A stretch of DNA of 58,174 bases from a virus. Below are positions 42,076 to 49,536 of this stretch, in pieces; positions within the stretch are counted from its first letter, which is position 1; each line of letters opens with the position of its first letter. A program made the translations under genes and the position numbers. The stretch spans positions 1 through 58,174 of IMG/VR virus record IMGVR_UViG_3300018914_000034, one strand, 5' to 3'. The notes below the pieces were generated by a model. It was given only the letters and a program-made list of their open reading frames with translations, was not told the DNA's origin and searched no databases.

Positions 42076-42164
42076 TCAATACCAAAACGGTATCATGGTG
42101 GCAAGCCTCAAAATACCATTTTGGATTTAGACGCTGTGGAAACGCCCATGTACCATTTTGGTAT
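42076..42164. promoter_or_regulatory. cI/cro operator region with three ATACC-N5-GGTAT sites and leftward early promoter
   Basis: Operators: 42079-42093 (perfect ATACC/GGTAT arms), 42113-42127 (ATACC/GGATT) and 42150-42164 (GTACC/GGTAT), centres 34 and 37 bases apart. On the minus strand TTGCCA (complement of 42099-42104) and TATTGA (complement of 42076-42081), 17 bases apart, form a cro promoter; the first operator lies in it. The third operator overlaps the chosen cI start codon (42163), so CI can limit its own expression. Confidence 0.8.
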
Positions 42165-42873
42165 GAGTTTTCTGAAAGAGATCCGGGAAAAGAAAGGTCT
42201 CTCGCAGGCAAAGCTCGCGCAACTCGCCGGCACCAGCCAGCCCCAAATTAAGCGGCTAGAGGACGGCGAGCGCAAGCTGACCCGCGAGTGGGCCGAACGC
42301 CTTGCGCCCCATCTAGAAGTCGCGCCAGAACGAATCCTCTTCCCCAACGGAATGCCAGTTGGTGCACCGCCTCACATAGAAGATCGCGTCCGGGAGCAGC
42401 CTTCGCCCAATGTTGACTTGTCACGGATCGAGGACGCCCCTCCCCTCCGGAGGTTCGCTGGCCCACGAGACGTGCCCGTCCTTGGCACAGCTGTCGGCGG
42501 CGGCGATGAGGATGGCGATTTCCGCTTCAATGGCGAGACCATCGACATGGCGCCCCGGCCGCCCGGGATTGCCAACCGCAAAGACGTCTATGCCCTCTAT
42601 GTCGAGAACGACTCGATGTACCCCCGCTTCAGGCCAGGCGTGAAGCTGTATGTCGATCCGCACCGCAGGCCGCTTGCTGGCGATGACGTGGTGCTGGAGC
42701 TCCATGGCGCTGAGGGCGAAGCCGGCAAAGGCTTCATCAAGTGCCTCGTCAAACGGACGGCCACTAAGGTGATTGTTGAGCAGTTCAACCCGCCCAAGCA
42801 GATCGAGTTCGACGCCAACCAAGTGAAGAACTTGCACCGGGTCATCCCCTACGACGAGTTGCTGGGGTTTTAG
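42163..42873 (+). CDS. cI: CI-like phage repressor (HTH plus S24/LexA-like peptidase domain)
   Basis: ATG 42163 is chosen (an ATG at 42148 adds five residues; both lie in or next to an operator). 236 residues. HTH at about residues 5-50 (LKEIREKKGLSQAKLAQLAG, then TSQPQIKRLEDGERKL). The S24 domain has PVLGTAVGGGDEDG at the cleavage-loop place, VENDSMYPRFRPGVKLYVDP with the catalytic-type Ser, and a GFIKCLVKR strand with Lys. It keeps the prophage silent and should lose activity after DNA damage. A normal Ala-Gly cleavage pair is replaced by Ala-Val-Gly. Confidence 0.92.
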   Translation: MSFLKEIREKKGLSQAKLAQLAGTSQPQIKRLEDGERKLTREWAERLAPHLEVAPERILFPNGMPVGAPPHIEDRVREQPSPNVDLSRIEDAPPLRRFAGPRDVPVLGTAVGGGDEDGDFRFNGETIDMAPRPPGIANRKDVYALYVENDSMYPRFRPGVKLYVDPHRRPLAGDDVVLELHGAEGEAGKGFIKCLVKRTATKVIVEQFNPPKQIEFDANQVKNLHRVIPYDELLGF

Positions 42874-42932
42874 CCTTCCGGCCCCGACGGGACCAGAAGT
42901 CAATGGTAGAAGCCAGAAGGGAGTGTCTCAGG

Positions 42933-43055
42933 ATGAGCGAAAGAGAGAAAGATCCGCCGAAGCCTCCGCGCGAGAAGCCGCCGCCCCCGTCACAGGATGG
43001 ACTTGTTGGCACGCGGAGCGAAGTCCCTAAGGATAGAGATACCAAGTCCAAGTAG
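42933..43055 (+). CDS. Tiny Pro/Lys-rich protein after cI (uncertain)
   Basis: 40 residues: MSEREKDPPKPPREKPPPPS and then a polar, basic tail. AAGGGAG lies upstream of ATG 42933 but a little far. Very short Pro-rich proteins like this occur widely in alphaproteobacteria, without known function. It overlaps the end of the opposite membrane protein gene by 29 bases. It could be read on the cI transcript. Confidence 0.35.
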   Translation: MSEREKDPPKPPREKPPPPSQDGLVGTRSEVPKDRDTKSK

Positions 43056-43563
43056 CCCAACCGATCAGGGCAAGGGGCGCCAACGCCCCTGCCCCCATGC
43101 CGAGCCGCAGTGCGAGCACTTTGCGCGCATTGCTCAGGTGGCTTGCGTCGATGCGGCCCTGCTGAGATTGGGTGAGGTAGGCGAACATATCCGCTAGATC
43201 ATCATCGCTGCCGTCGATACGTCCCCGGACCAGCCACATTGAGGGAAGGCTGCCCGTATAGCCGTACTGCATGGGCCAGTTGGCCCAGATGAAGCATACC
43301 ATGCCAACGACCAGGCAGGATCCCGCAACGGCAAACGGCCACGGGGAGAGACCCGCGGGCGCCTCCTTCATGATCGCTGCCGCGAGGCCGAATAAGGCGA
43401 GCGCGATGGTCACGTAGGCGCTGAACAGGCTTGTAGCCTTTTGCTCAACGGACCTTTTGACCTCCAGGACATCCAAAAGATACTTCTCGGTTTGGGCGTG
43501 GGCCTCCTTGGCAATATTGAGATTGACGCTCGCAAGGCCATGAATTTCATCAGGCGTCAGCAT
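43027..43563 (-). CDS. Membrane protein in the immunity region (candidate superinfection exclusion)
   Basis: Start at ATG 43563 with GAGG upstream. 178 residues. N-terminal helix of about 40 residues (KEAHAQTEKYLLDVLEVKRSVEQKATSLF), membrane segments near 47-68, 75-95 and 155-175, and a soluble segment between the second and third (SQQGRIDASHLSNARKVLAL). Plan: helix, membrane hairpin, soluble loop, final membrane helix. It lies between the two CI-controlled promoters, the place of rexB in lambda. Exclusion of other phages is therefore a reasonable guess but not shown. Confidence 0.65.
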   Translation of the reverse strand: MLTPDEIHGLASVNLNIAKEAHAQTEKYLLDVLEVKRSVEQKATSLFSAYVTIALALFGLAAAIMKEAPAGLSPWPFAVAGSCLVVGMVCFIWANWPMQYGYTGSLPSMWLVRGRIDGSDDDLADMFAYLTQSQQGRIDASHLSNARKVLALRLGMGAGALAPLALIGWATWTWYLYP

Positions 43564-43631
43564 TTGTACCTCGCATGTCGGCAGGACCCCACGATGCTCC
43601 TGGTGCGCGGCGAAGGAGAGTTCCGGACAGG

Positions 43632-43934
43632 CTATGCCTCCGGCCCGATCGCGAGATATCCCACCTCGCCGTGAACAACGTATTGCGGCTGCCATCCTTC
43701 CATCTCTAGAGCCCGAGACGCGATCTCCTCGGGCTTTTTTTTACCTTCCTTCATGGCATCGCGGATCCGCAAGGCATAGACGGCATCTTCGACAAACGTC
43801 ATCTTGCGGCCGCTCATCTGGTAGGCCGTGTTGATGATGATCATCGCCATCTGCTCTGGTTCCATTTTGATAAAGGTGGGCGCCCAGTCCTCATCGGATC
43901 CGAGTTCAGATCCTCTCTGATGCTCCTGGTTCAT
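43632..43934 (-). CDS. Hypothetical protein of the immunity-region operon
   Basis: 100 residues: MNQEHQRGSELGSDEDWAPTF, then helical MEPEQMAMIIINTAYQMSGRKMTFVEDAVYALRIRDAMKEG and ends EMEGWQPQYVVHGEVGYLAIGPEA. No family recognised. It overlaps the zinc-ribbon gene by four bases. A strong plus-strand terminator is contained in its coding sequence (43711-43742), where the gene encodes a run of Lys codons. Confidence 0.6.
   Translation of the reverse strand: MNQEHQRGSELGSDEDWAPTFIKMEPEQMAMIIINTAYQMSGRKMTFVEDAVYALRIRDAMKEGKKKPEEIASRALEMEGWQPQYVVHGEVGYLAIGPEA
43711..43742 (+). terminator. Plus-strand intrinsic terminator inside a minus-strand gene
   Basis: GCCCGAG (43711-43717) pairs with CTCGGGC (43728-43734) across a ten-base loop, followed by eight T residues. 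It is one of the best terminators in the window. It faces transcription that comes from cI and would stop it inside the opposite operon, before it reaches the second operator region. Confidence 0.75.
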
Positions 43935-44179
43935 GAAAGCTTCTCCGGTTTCTGATTGTAAAGGTGGGGTATTATTTTGATGTTCCGGCTCGCGGCGTCG
44001 CGCTCATCGCAGCCGCGGCAGTAGAGCCGGCTCCCGAGCTCGTGGAAGCTGCGGTAGCCTCGCGCCTCCAGGTCAAGGATTTTCCGGCGCTGGAATCGGC
44101 GGACCCGGCCGCAATTCTCGCAGGTGATGTCGAGCGCCCAGGCTCGTCTCAATTCACTGTCTCTATGCCTTGCTTCCAT
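43931..44179 (-). CDS. Small zinc-ribbon-like protein
   Basis: 82 residues with CENC (near residue 20) and CRGC (near 54) spaced as in a zinc ribbon; the part between is basic and helical (FQRRKILDLEARGYRSFHEL). First gene of a three-gene minus-strand operon that starts opposite to the second CI-controlled promoter. May bind nucleic acid or a protein partner. Function unknown. Confidence 0.65.
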   Translation of the reverse strand: MEARHRDSELRRAWALDITCENCGRVRRFQRRKILDLEARGYRSFHELGSRLYCRGCDERDAASRNIKIIPHLYNQKPEKLS

Positions 44180-44287
44180 GATAGCCCCATGAATGTTCTT
44201 ATTTCGTTCATGGTGCGTTAGGCATATATGGCTGTCGAGTCAGATTCCGCTTTTCCACAGCAGTTAACAATAATGCTGTCATAAGCA

Positions 44288-44341
44288 ATACCATCCACAT
44301 TCCATATTGGTATTGACGTACATATACCAAATCGGTATTGA
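44288..44341 (+). promoter_or_regulatory. Rightward early promoter with CI-type operators
   Basis: TTGACG at 44313-44318 and TATTGA at 44336-44341 are 17 bases apart. A perfect ATACC-N5-GGTAT operator (44324-44338) lies between them, an imperfect one (44299-44313, ATTCC/GGTAT) touches the -35, and a half site starts at 44288. The block GGTATTGATGGG around the -10 is the same as in the cro promoter. CI should repress this promoter together with that of cro. Confidence 0.78.
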
Positions 44342-44371
44342 TGGGTCATCTTTCACGAGGCGATACCGCCA

Positions 44372-44752
44372 ATGACCCACACCCCTTCGAAACACTTGAG
44401 CCGTTTTCATTCAGTATCGGAGAACCGCGCTCTCACCCACGACGGCTACATCTGGCCGGTTCCCCGGGCAGAGATGCAACAGGCTCCGGCCATCGTCGAG
44501 CGCATGGCCGAAGACTTAGACCAAGTGGTCAAGTCTCATACCCGGATCTCGCTCTCGGGCCTCGGTTGGACGGCAGACCAGTTGATCCGCCACCGAGCCG
44601 CGGCCGTCGCCCGCTACAAGAAGGGCCAGGCTGCCACGGGCAGCTTCTCCACGAACGTGCGCAGCTTCGCCGCCGACGCCGCCGAGCTCGCCTGCCTCGC
44701 CGCCTTCGTCGGAATGGTGGGCGTGTGGGCGATCATCCTGGGGGGCCTTTGA
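44372..44752 (+). CDS. First gene of the rightward early operon, tail-anchored hypothetical protein
   Basis: 126 residues. N-terminal part polar (MTHTPSKHLSRFHSVSENRA), a helical middle with ADQLIRHRAAAVARYKKGQAA, and one hydrophobic helix at the very end (LACLAAFVGMVGVWAIILGGL), so it may be tail-anchored in the inner membrane. Position just behind the operator matches lambda N only by place, not by sequence. Its stop overlaps the next start (TGATG). Confidence 0.6.
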   Translation: MTHTPSKHLSRFHSVSENRALTHDGYIWPVPRAEMQQAPAIVERMAEDLDQVVKSHTRISLSGLGWTADQLIRHRAAAVARYKKGQAATGSFSTNVRSFAADAAELACLAAFVGMVGVWAIILGGL

Positions 44753-45024
44753 TGTTCCACACCTTCACGCCCCGCTCCGGCTACGACGGCTACAGCCGGC
44801 ACAATCTCGCCACCGGCCCCTTTGCCGAAGCCAGCCTCCGGGCCTGGTCCGTGCTGCAGTTCGCCCGCGAGTTCCACCACAGCGGTGACCCGGCCGGCAT
44901 GGCGGAGATCCTCACCGTCATCAAGTCGAGCGTCGGCCAGTGGCCGGCCGAGGTCCAGCGCTTCCTCTTCCGCGGCCTCGCGGCGATCGGCGAATCCGCC
45001 GCACCAGCCAATGAGGTGGCGTGA
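44752..45024 (+). CDS. Small hypothetical phage protein
   Basis: 90 residues from ATG 44752: MFHTFTPRSGYDGYSRHNLA, then helical (FAEASLRAWSVLQFAREFHHSGDPAGMAEILTVIKSSVG). Soluble, no family recognised. Translationally coupled to the gene before. Confidence 0.6.
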   Translation: MFHTFTPRSGYDGYSRHNLATGPFAEASLRAWSVLQFAREFHHSGDPAGMAEILTVIKSSVGQWPAEVQRFLFRGLAAIGESAAPANEVA

Positions 45025-45066
45025 TGCGGCAACCGTCTCATGCGCCCCACGGAGCCGATGACGCGA

Positions 45067-45357
45067 CTAGTGGCCCGAACCTTCGGTCTTTGCCCGGCGC
45101 AAGGCTTCTGTTTCCAGCGTCTCCAGGAGCGTTTCGGCGATCCCTCGCACGGTCTCTTGCGCGGCTCGCATCGCGTCTTGATCCGACAGCGGGTCGCCGG
45201 CCATTGCCTCCATCTTCTCCTCGATGGGACGAAGATAGGCTGACAGGGTTGTGGGCGGGTGCCGAGACTCCACCGCAACCCGCCAAATCAGATGGGTCAG
45301 CATCGTCTCATACGCAAACAGGCGACCGTACAGCTCGCGCTTCTCTTCATCCGTCAT
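45067..45357 (-). CDS. Hypothetical helical protein, opposite to the surrounding operon
   Basis: Start at ATG 45357 with GGAG upstream. 96 residues, clearly helical and well balanced (EEKRELYGRLFAYETMLTHLIWRVAVESRHPP; LRPIEEKMEAMAGDPLSDQDAMRAAQETVRGIAETLLETLETEAL). It lies in the only gap of the rightward operon (45025-45523). The plus-strand frame over the same bases is Arg/Ser-rich and unlikely. Perhaps expressed separately from the early genes. Confidence 0.6.
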   Translation of the reverse strand: MTDEEKRELYGRLFAYETMLTHLIWRVAVESRHPPTTLSAYLRPIEEKMEAMAGDPLSDQDAMRAAQETVRGIAETLLETLETEALRRAKTEGSGH

Positions 45358-45523
45358 CAGCTTGCTCCGAGGAATCGGGCCGCCGCCTTGCGGTTGACGA
45401 CGGTCGCGCACGTCTCGTCGTCGTGGTTGAGATCGGCTGGCACGCTTATGGTCCTCGCGGGTGGGAGATCGATCCTATCGCCACTGCCGAGATGCAGGCA
45501 AGGCAGAGGGTGGAGGGCCGCCC

Positions 45524-46129
45524 ATGACCTGGATGCCTTCCGTTTTCGGCAAGCCGATCGAGCTGCTCAAGCCCCGAGCAGACCAGGTCGATTTCAGCGC
45601 CATGGCGCATGCCCTCGCCAACGTGAACCGCTACGGCGGCCACGCGCAGACGCCGGTGTCCGTCGGCCTTCACGTGTTGATCGGGTGCGATATCGCGCCC
45701 GAGGCCTTGCGCCCCTGGTGGCTGCTCCATGACGGGCACGAAGAGCGCATGGGCGACACCGCCAGCCCCGTGAAGGAGACCTACAGCGCCCTCGCAACGG
45801 AGATGTACGGCCCTGAGGTGTCGAGCATGCTCACCCGGGTGCGGCTTGAGTTCGAGCGTCGCCACGACGCCGTCATCCACCAGGCGGCCGGGCTTCCCCT
45901 GCCGACGGACGAGCAGAAGCGGGAGATCCGGCGCATCGACCTGATCGCCCTCGCCACAGAGAAGCGCGACTTCCACGCCGAGCAGACCCGTCCCTGGTTC
46001 ACGGATCTTCACGGCATCCAGCCGGCGAAGCGGATCTACCGCTGGAAGCCGCCGGTGGTGGTCGCCGACGAGCTCTACCGCCGCTTTCGCAAGTACCTTC
46101 CCAGCCTTTCCACCCGCCACGTCGCCTAA
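45524..46129 (+). CDS. HD-domain phosphohydrolase
   Basis: Start at ATG 45524. 201 residues. ALANVNRYGGHAQTPVSVGLHVLIG, WLLHDGHEERMGDTASPVK and a later RRIDLIAL supply the His, His-Asp and Asp metal ligands of the HD family; the layout is close to YfbR-like nucleotidases. It could dephosphorylate nucleotides to change pools during phage growth, or hydrolyse a signal nucleotide. A start in an upstream frame is less likely. Confidence 0.8.
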   Translation: MTWMPSVFGKPIELLKPRADQVDFSAMAHALANVNRYGGHAQTPVSVGLHVLIGCDIAPEALRPWWLLHDGHEERMGDTASPVKETYSALATEMYGPEVSSMLTRVRLEFERRHDAVIHQAAGLPLPTDEQKREIRRIDLIALATEKRDFHAEQTRPWFTDLHGIQPAKRIYRWKPPVVVADELYRRFRKYLPSLSTRHVA

Positions 46130-46142
46130 ACCGAGGCACCCC

Positions 46143-47258
46143 ATGAACATCACGCTTGAAAGAGACCAGCTGCTGAACGCGCTCGGCGTCGTTCACCGCA
46201 TCGTGCCGAAGAAGGCCGACATCCCGATTCTGCAGAACGTCCTGCTCGATGCAGGCCCGCTCACCATCACCGCGAACGACTGCGACATGATGGGAACGGC
46301 CGTTCTGGCAGGCCAGGCCGGCACCTCATCGGACCGCATCACGGTGCCTGGGCACACCCTCTACGACATCGTGCGCAAGTTCCCGGCCGGCGCCACCATC
46401 AACGCCGCGCTGGAGGGCCCGAAGGGGCCGCTGATCGTCAAGAGCGGGCGCTCCCGGTTCTCGCTGCAGACGCTGCCGGCCGAGGACTTTCCCGACTTCA
46501 GCATCGGCGAAATGAGCCATCACTTCTTCATCCCAGGCGCGACGCTGGCAAAGCTGATCGGCCGCTGCGAGTTCGCGATCTGCACGGAACCGACGCGCTT
46601 CTATCTGAACGGCATCTACCTGCACGTGGTCGATGGGCCGGACGGGCCGATGCTTCGCCTGGTCGCGACCGATGGGCTGCGCCTGGCGCAGGTCCAGACG
46701 ATCGCTCCCCCGGAAGCGGAGGGCATGCCGAGCGTGATCGTGCCGCGCTTCTTCGTATCGGAAATGAAGCGCATTGCGGAGACGGCCGGCGACGTCGAGA
46801 TCTCGCTGTCGAAGAACAAGATCCGCATCAGCAACGGCAAGGGCACGGTGCTGGTATCCAAGCTGATCGACGCGCAGTTCCCTGATTACCAGCGGGTGAT
46901 CCCTTCGTCGCACAGCAGGACGGCCGTGATCGAGCGGGCCTGCCTGGAAACCGCTCTCGATCGCCTGCTGACCATCGCCGAGGGCAAGCAGAACGCGGTG
47001 AAGTTCGCCTTCAAAGAGGATCAGCTCGAGCTCACGCACACCAACCCCGACCGGGGCTTCGCATCGGAGGAGATCGACGCCTCAATGACAGGCGACGACT
47101 TCGAGATCGGCTTCAACGGGCGCTTCGTCCTCGACGTGCTCGGCGCTGCCGGCGGCGAGCGCATCATCCTGAAGATGGGCGAGCCGGGCGCGCCCGGCGT
47201 TTTCCACCCCGAGGATGACGAGAATGCCCTCTTCGTCTGCATGCCGATGAGGGTGTGA
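46143..47258 (+). CDS. dnaN: DNA polymerase III beta subunit (sliding clamp), phage encoded
   Basis: 371 residues, normal for the family. Begins MNITLERDQLLNALGVVHRIVPKKADIPILQNVLL, has a middle LIGRCEFAICTEPTRFYLNGIYLHV and FVSEMKRIAETAGDVEISLSKNKI, and ends with DDENALFVCMPMRV, the usual beta-clamp end (PMR-V/L). It should form a ring on DNA and bind host Pol III or phage partners. It lies inside the prophage, not near dnaA or recF, so it is an extra clamp. No phage polymerase gene is present. Confidence 0.93.
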   Translation: MNITLERDQLLNALGVVHRIVPKKADIPILQNVLLDAGPLTITANDCDMMGTAVLAGQAGTSSDRITVPGHTLYDIVRKFPAGATINAALEGPKGPLIVKSGRSRFSLQTLPAEDFPDFSIGEMSHHFFIPGATLAKLIGRCEFAICTEPTRFYLNGIYLHVVDGPDGPMLRLVATDGLRLAQVQTIAPPEAEGMPSVIVPRFFVSEMKRIAETAGDVEISLSKNKIRISNGKGTVLVSKLIDAQFPDYQRVIPSSHSRTAVIERACLETALDRLLTIAEGKQNAVKFAFKEDQLELTHTNPDRGFASEEIDASMTGDDFEIGFNGRFVLDVLGAAGGERIILKMGEPGAPGVFHPEDDENALFVCMPMRV

Positions 47259-47260
47259 CG

Positions 47261-47491
47261 ATGAAGCCCACTGGAGCCACCCTTTATCACCTGCAGCAGC
47301 GCCGGTTGCAGATCTTGAAAAAGGCGGAAGCGGCCCGAAAGGCGCACCGAGGTCAGCGCTTGGCGCACCGCGACGCGAAGAAGGCGACCCACAGCCTGCT
47401 TAGGGCTGAAGTGCAGGCCCGCAGAATCGAAGCCAAGAGCGCAGCCAAGGCTGCGCCTGCCACTGACCTCTTTTCCCTGGAGCTTACCTGA
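47261..47491 (+). CDS. Small basic protein ending in a clamp-binding-like DLFSL tail
   Basis: 76 residues from ATG 47261 (GTG 47255, overlapping the dnaN stop, is possible). Basic, helical (LQQRRLQILKKAEAARKAHRGQ) with the C-terminus ATDLFSLELT. DLF at the end after a flexible Ala/Lys linker resembles the last part of the clamp-binding consensus (Q-L-x-L-F). Directly follows dnaN. A second protein in the operon (51993-52244) ends DLFSFL. Confidence 0.6.
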   Translation: MKPTGATLYHLQQRRLQILKKAEAARKAHRGQRLAHRDAKKATHSLLRAEVQARRIEAKSAAKAAPATDLFSLELT

Positions 47492-47808
47492 TGGCTCAGC
47501 CCTCCCCTTCCAAGCTCGAGGCAGCGCGCAGCGCGTCCGATCGCGCCGCACGAACGAAGTTGATGGCGGACGTCATGCGTGAGCGCGAGGCCGCCGACGG
47601 CGCCTGCCAGTCGAACCACCTGCGCGCCGCCGGCTTCACCGAGGCCGAGATCTGGGCCTATGCCGACGACGCCCGCGCTCTGCTGTCCGGCCGCAAGCCA
47701 CTGCGCCGCGCCGTCCCCCCTGCTCAGAGTGTGGGCAATGCCCTGGTCGCGCAGGCCAGGAAGATCCGCGCCCGCATTCACAGCGCCCAGGAGGTCCGCC
47801 GTGGCTGA
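47491..47808 (+). CDS. Hypothetical phage protein
   Basis: 105 residues, overlapping the stop before it by one base (TGATG). Helical, with AADGACQSNHLRAAGFTEAEIWAYADDARALLSGRKPLRR. No family recognised. Part of the tightly packed early operon, so a nucleic-acid related role is likely but unproven. Confidence 0.6.
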   Translation: MAQPSPSKLEAARSASDRAARTKLMADVMREREAADGACQSNHLRAAGFTEAEIWAYADDARALLSGRKPLRRAVPPAQSVGNALVAQARKIRARIHSAQEVRRG

Positions 47809-48163
47809 CATTTCCGACCCAGCCAACACCGCAGCTCTCCACGACGTTATCGCCGAGCGCAGGCGGCAAGTCAGCGAGGAAGGATGGGACGCGGCGCACG
47901 ACGACGAGCATGCCAAAGGTGAGCTCGGCCGTGCAGCGCTGAACTATCTCGCCGCCGCCTGCATCGCCACATTGCTCGGTGGCAAGAGCTACGAGGGCAC
48001 CCCTCCTCTCCATCGCTGGGGCGGCGCACTCGGCTGGCCTTGGCACTGGAGCTGGTGGAAACCCGGCATCGTGCGCCGGATGCTGGTCAAGGCCGCTGCC
48101 CTGATCCTCGCCGAAATCGAGCGCCTCGACCGCGCCGCTGCGAGGGAGGCCAGCAATGGGTGA
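47801..48163 (+). CDS. Conserved phage protein with EGW-x3-HDDEH motif
   Basis: GTG start at 47801 with GGAGG at a spacing of six bases; it overlaps the stop before it. 120 residues: LHDVIAERRRQVSEEGWDAAHDDEHAKGELGRAALNYLAAACIA and the WPWHWSWWKPGIVRRMLVKAAALILAEIERLDRA end. This is a family found in very many tailed phages. The EGW-HDDEH motif may bind a metal ion, and some members are annotated as MazG-like. No function is established. Confidence 0.75.
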   Translation: MADISDPANTAALHDVIAERRRQVSEEGWDAAHDDEHAKGELGRAALNYLAAACIATLLGGKSYEGTPPLHRWGGALGWPWHWSWWKPGIVRRMLVKAAALILAEIERLDRAAAREASNG

Positions 48164-49325
48164 CAAGAGCCGCATTGAATGGACGCACGCCACCTGGAAT
48201 CCGACCGTCGGCTGCACCGTCGTCTCCCCAGGCTGCACGAACTGCTACGCCATGGGTCAGGCCGCCCGCCTGCTCGACGGCAACCCGGCGGCCCCACACT
48301 ACGAGGGAACCACGCGGCGGGTGAACGGCAACGCCGTCTGGTCCGGCAAGGTCGCCCTCGCTACCGACGACATCCTGCTGCAACCTTTGAAATGGAAACG
48401 CCCGCGCCTGATCTTCGTCAACTCCATGTCGGACCTCTTTCACGAGAGTATCCCGGACGAATGGATCGACAAGGTTCTCGCGGTGATGGCGCTGGCGCCG
48501 CAGCACACCTTTCAGGTGCTGACGAAGCGCGCCAGCCGAATGCGAGCCTACCTCTCCGACCACAAGCGGCTCTACGCCCGCGTCTACTCAGTGATCTTCG
48601 ATCAGCTTCCGAGCGCGGCCTTTCGCTTCGACGTCAATCCCGCTGCGGAGAACATGAATGCCTGGCTGGCCAGCGGCATCCTCAGGAACATTTGGTTCGG
48701 TGTCTCGACCGAGGACCAGGCGCGGGCGGACGAGAGGATACCCGACCTCCTCGCCACTCCGGCCGCCGTGCGCTGGGTGAGCGCCGAGCCCCTGCTCGGG
48801 CCAATCGATTTCGGGCGGATTGAGCTCGTCGCGCAGAAGCCCGGCTCACGCCGTGCCGGCATTCATCTCGACGCTCTCCGCGGCAAATACGTCGAGAGCG
48901 GAACGCCCTATGCCGGTGAATGGGATGTCACGGGCCCCCTTCCGAGCAAGGCTGCTGCCGTCCGCCTCGACTGGATCGTGGTTGGCGGCGAGAGCGGAAG
49001 GCACGCCCGACCGATGCATCCGGACTGGGCCCGCTCGATCAGGGACCAATGCGCCACCGCCGGCGTCCCGTTCTTCTTCAAGCAATGGGGCGAGTGGGGG
49101 CCTGGAGTGCCATTCAGCGCCGACATTTCGGCCCGGCGTGTTTATCGCGGCGAGATTCAGACCCTGCAGATCGCCGGCTCGCGCGAGATCAAGCTGGCAA
49201 TCCCAACCCGCGATGACGACGCACATGGAGAGCCGCTGACGCTGGAGCGATACGGCAAGAAGATCGCCGGTCGCCAGCTCGACGGCTGCACCCATGACGC
49301 TATGCCGGAGACGCACAATGCCTGA
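48156..49325 (+). CDS. DUF5131 / phage Gp37-Gp68 family protein
   Basis: 389 residues. The start SRIEWTHATWNPTVGCTVVSPGCTNCYAM contains the C-x7-C-x2-C-Y arrangement of the family, thought to hold a radical-SAM-like iron-sulfur site. NSMSDLFHESIPDEWIDKVLAVMALAPQHTFQVLTKR and WVSAEPLLGPIDF, IVVGGESGRHARPMHPDW and FFFKQWGEW are family hallmarks. The enzyme's substrate is unknown. Overlaps the genes on both sides. Confidence 0.85.
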   Translation: MGDKSRIEWTHATWNPTVGCTVVSPGCTNCYAMGQAARLLDGNPAAPHYEGTTRRVNGNAVWSGKVALATDDILLQPLKWKRPRLIFVNSMSDLFHESIPDEWIDKVLAVMALAPQHTFQVLTKRASRMRAYLSDHKRLYARVYSVIFDQLPSAAFRFDVNPAAENMNAWLASGILRNIWFGVSTEDQARADERIPDLLATPAAVRWVSAEPLLGPIDFGRIELVAQKPGSRRAGIHLDALRGKYVESGTPYAGEWDVTGPLPSKAAAVRLDWIVVGGESGRHARPMHPDWARSIRDQCATAGVPFFFKQWGEWGPGVPFSADISARRVYRGEIQTLQIAGSREIKLAIPTRDDDAHGEPLTLERYGKKIAGRQLDGCTHDAMPETHNA

Positions 49326-49536
49326 CATCTGCATGTGCGATTCCTCCATCTGCCCGGCCCGTCGCAACTGCTACCGCCACGCCGAGAGCGGCACGGTGCC
49401 GAGCGAGCGGCAACCCTACTACGAGCTGGGCGACGAGAGCGGCCTGAGCGAGGACGAACGCTGCGCCTGGTTCTGGCCTGCCGGTCAGATCGAGCTGCCG
49501 TTCATCACCCACCGAACCAACGAGGAGCGCCCATGA
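49318..49536 (+). CDS. Small Cys-rich protein
   Basis: 72 residues from ATG 49318: MPDICMCDSSICPARRNCYRH, with Cys at 5, 7, 12 and 18 and another later (ERCAWFWPAG). Possible zinc-binding peptide. Overlaps the DUF5131 gene by eight bases and the next gene by four. Similar short proteins accompany phage early genes in many phages. Role unknown. Confidence 0.6.
   Translation: MPDICMCDSSICPARRNCYRHAESGTVPSERQPYYELGDESGLSEDERCAWFWPAGQIELPFITHRTNEERP

Noticed and set aside
45021-45527. Plus-strand frame ending with an ATGA overlap at the HD gene
   Set aside because: Most of it is Arg/Ser/Pro-rich and lies over a better minus-strand gene (45067-45357). Only its last 36-48 codons look protein-like, and no good start was found, so it is not listed.
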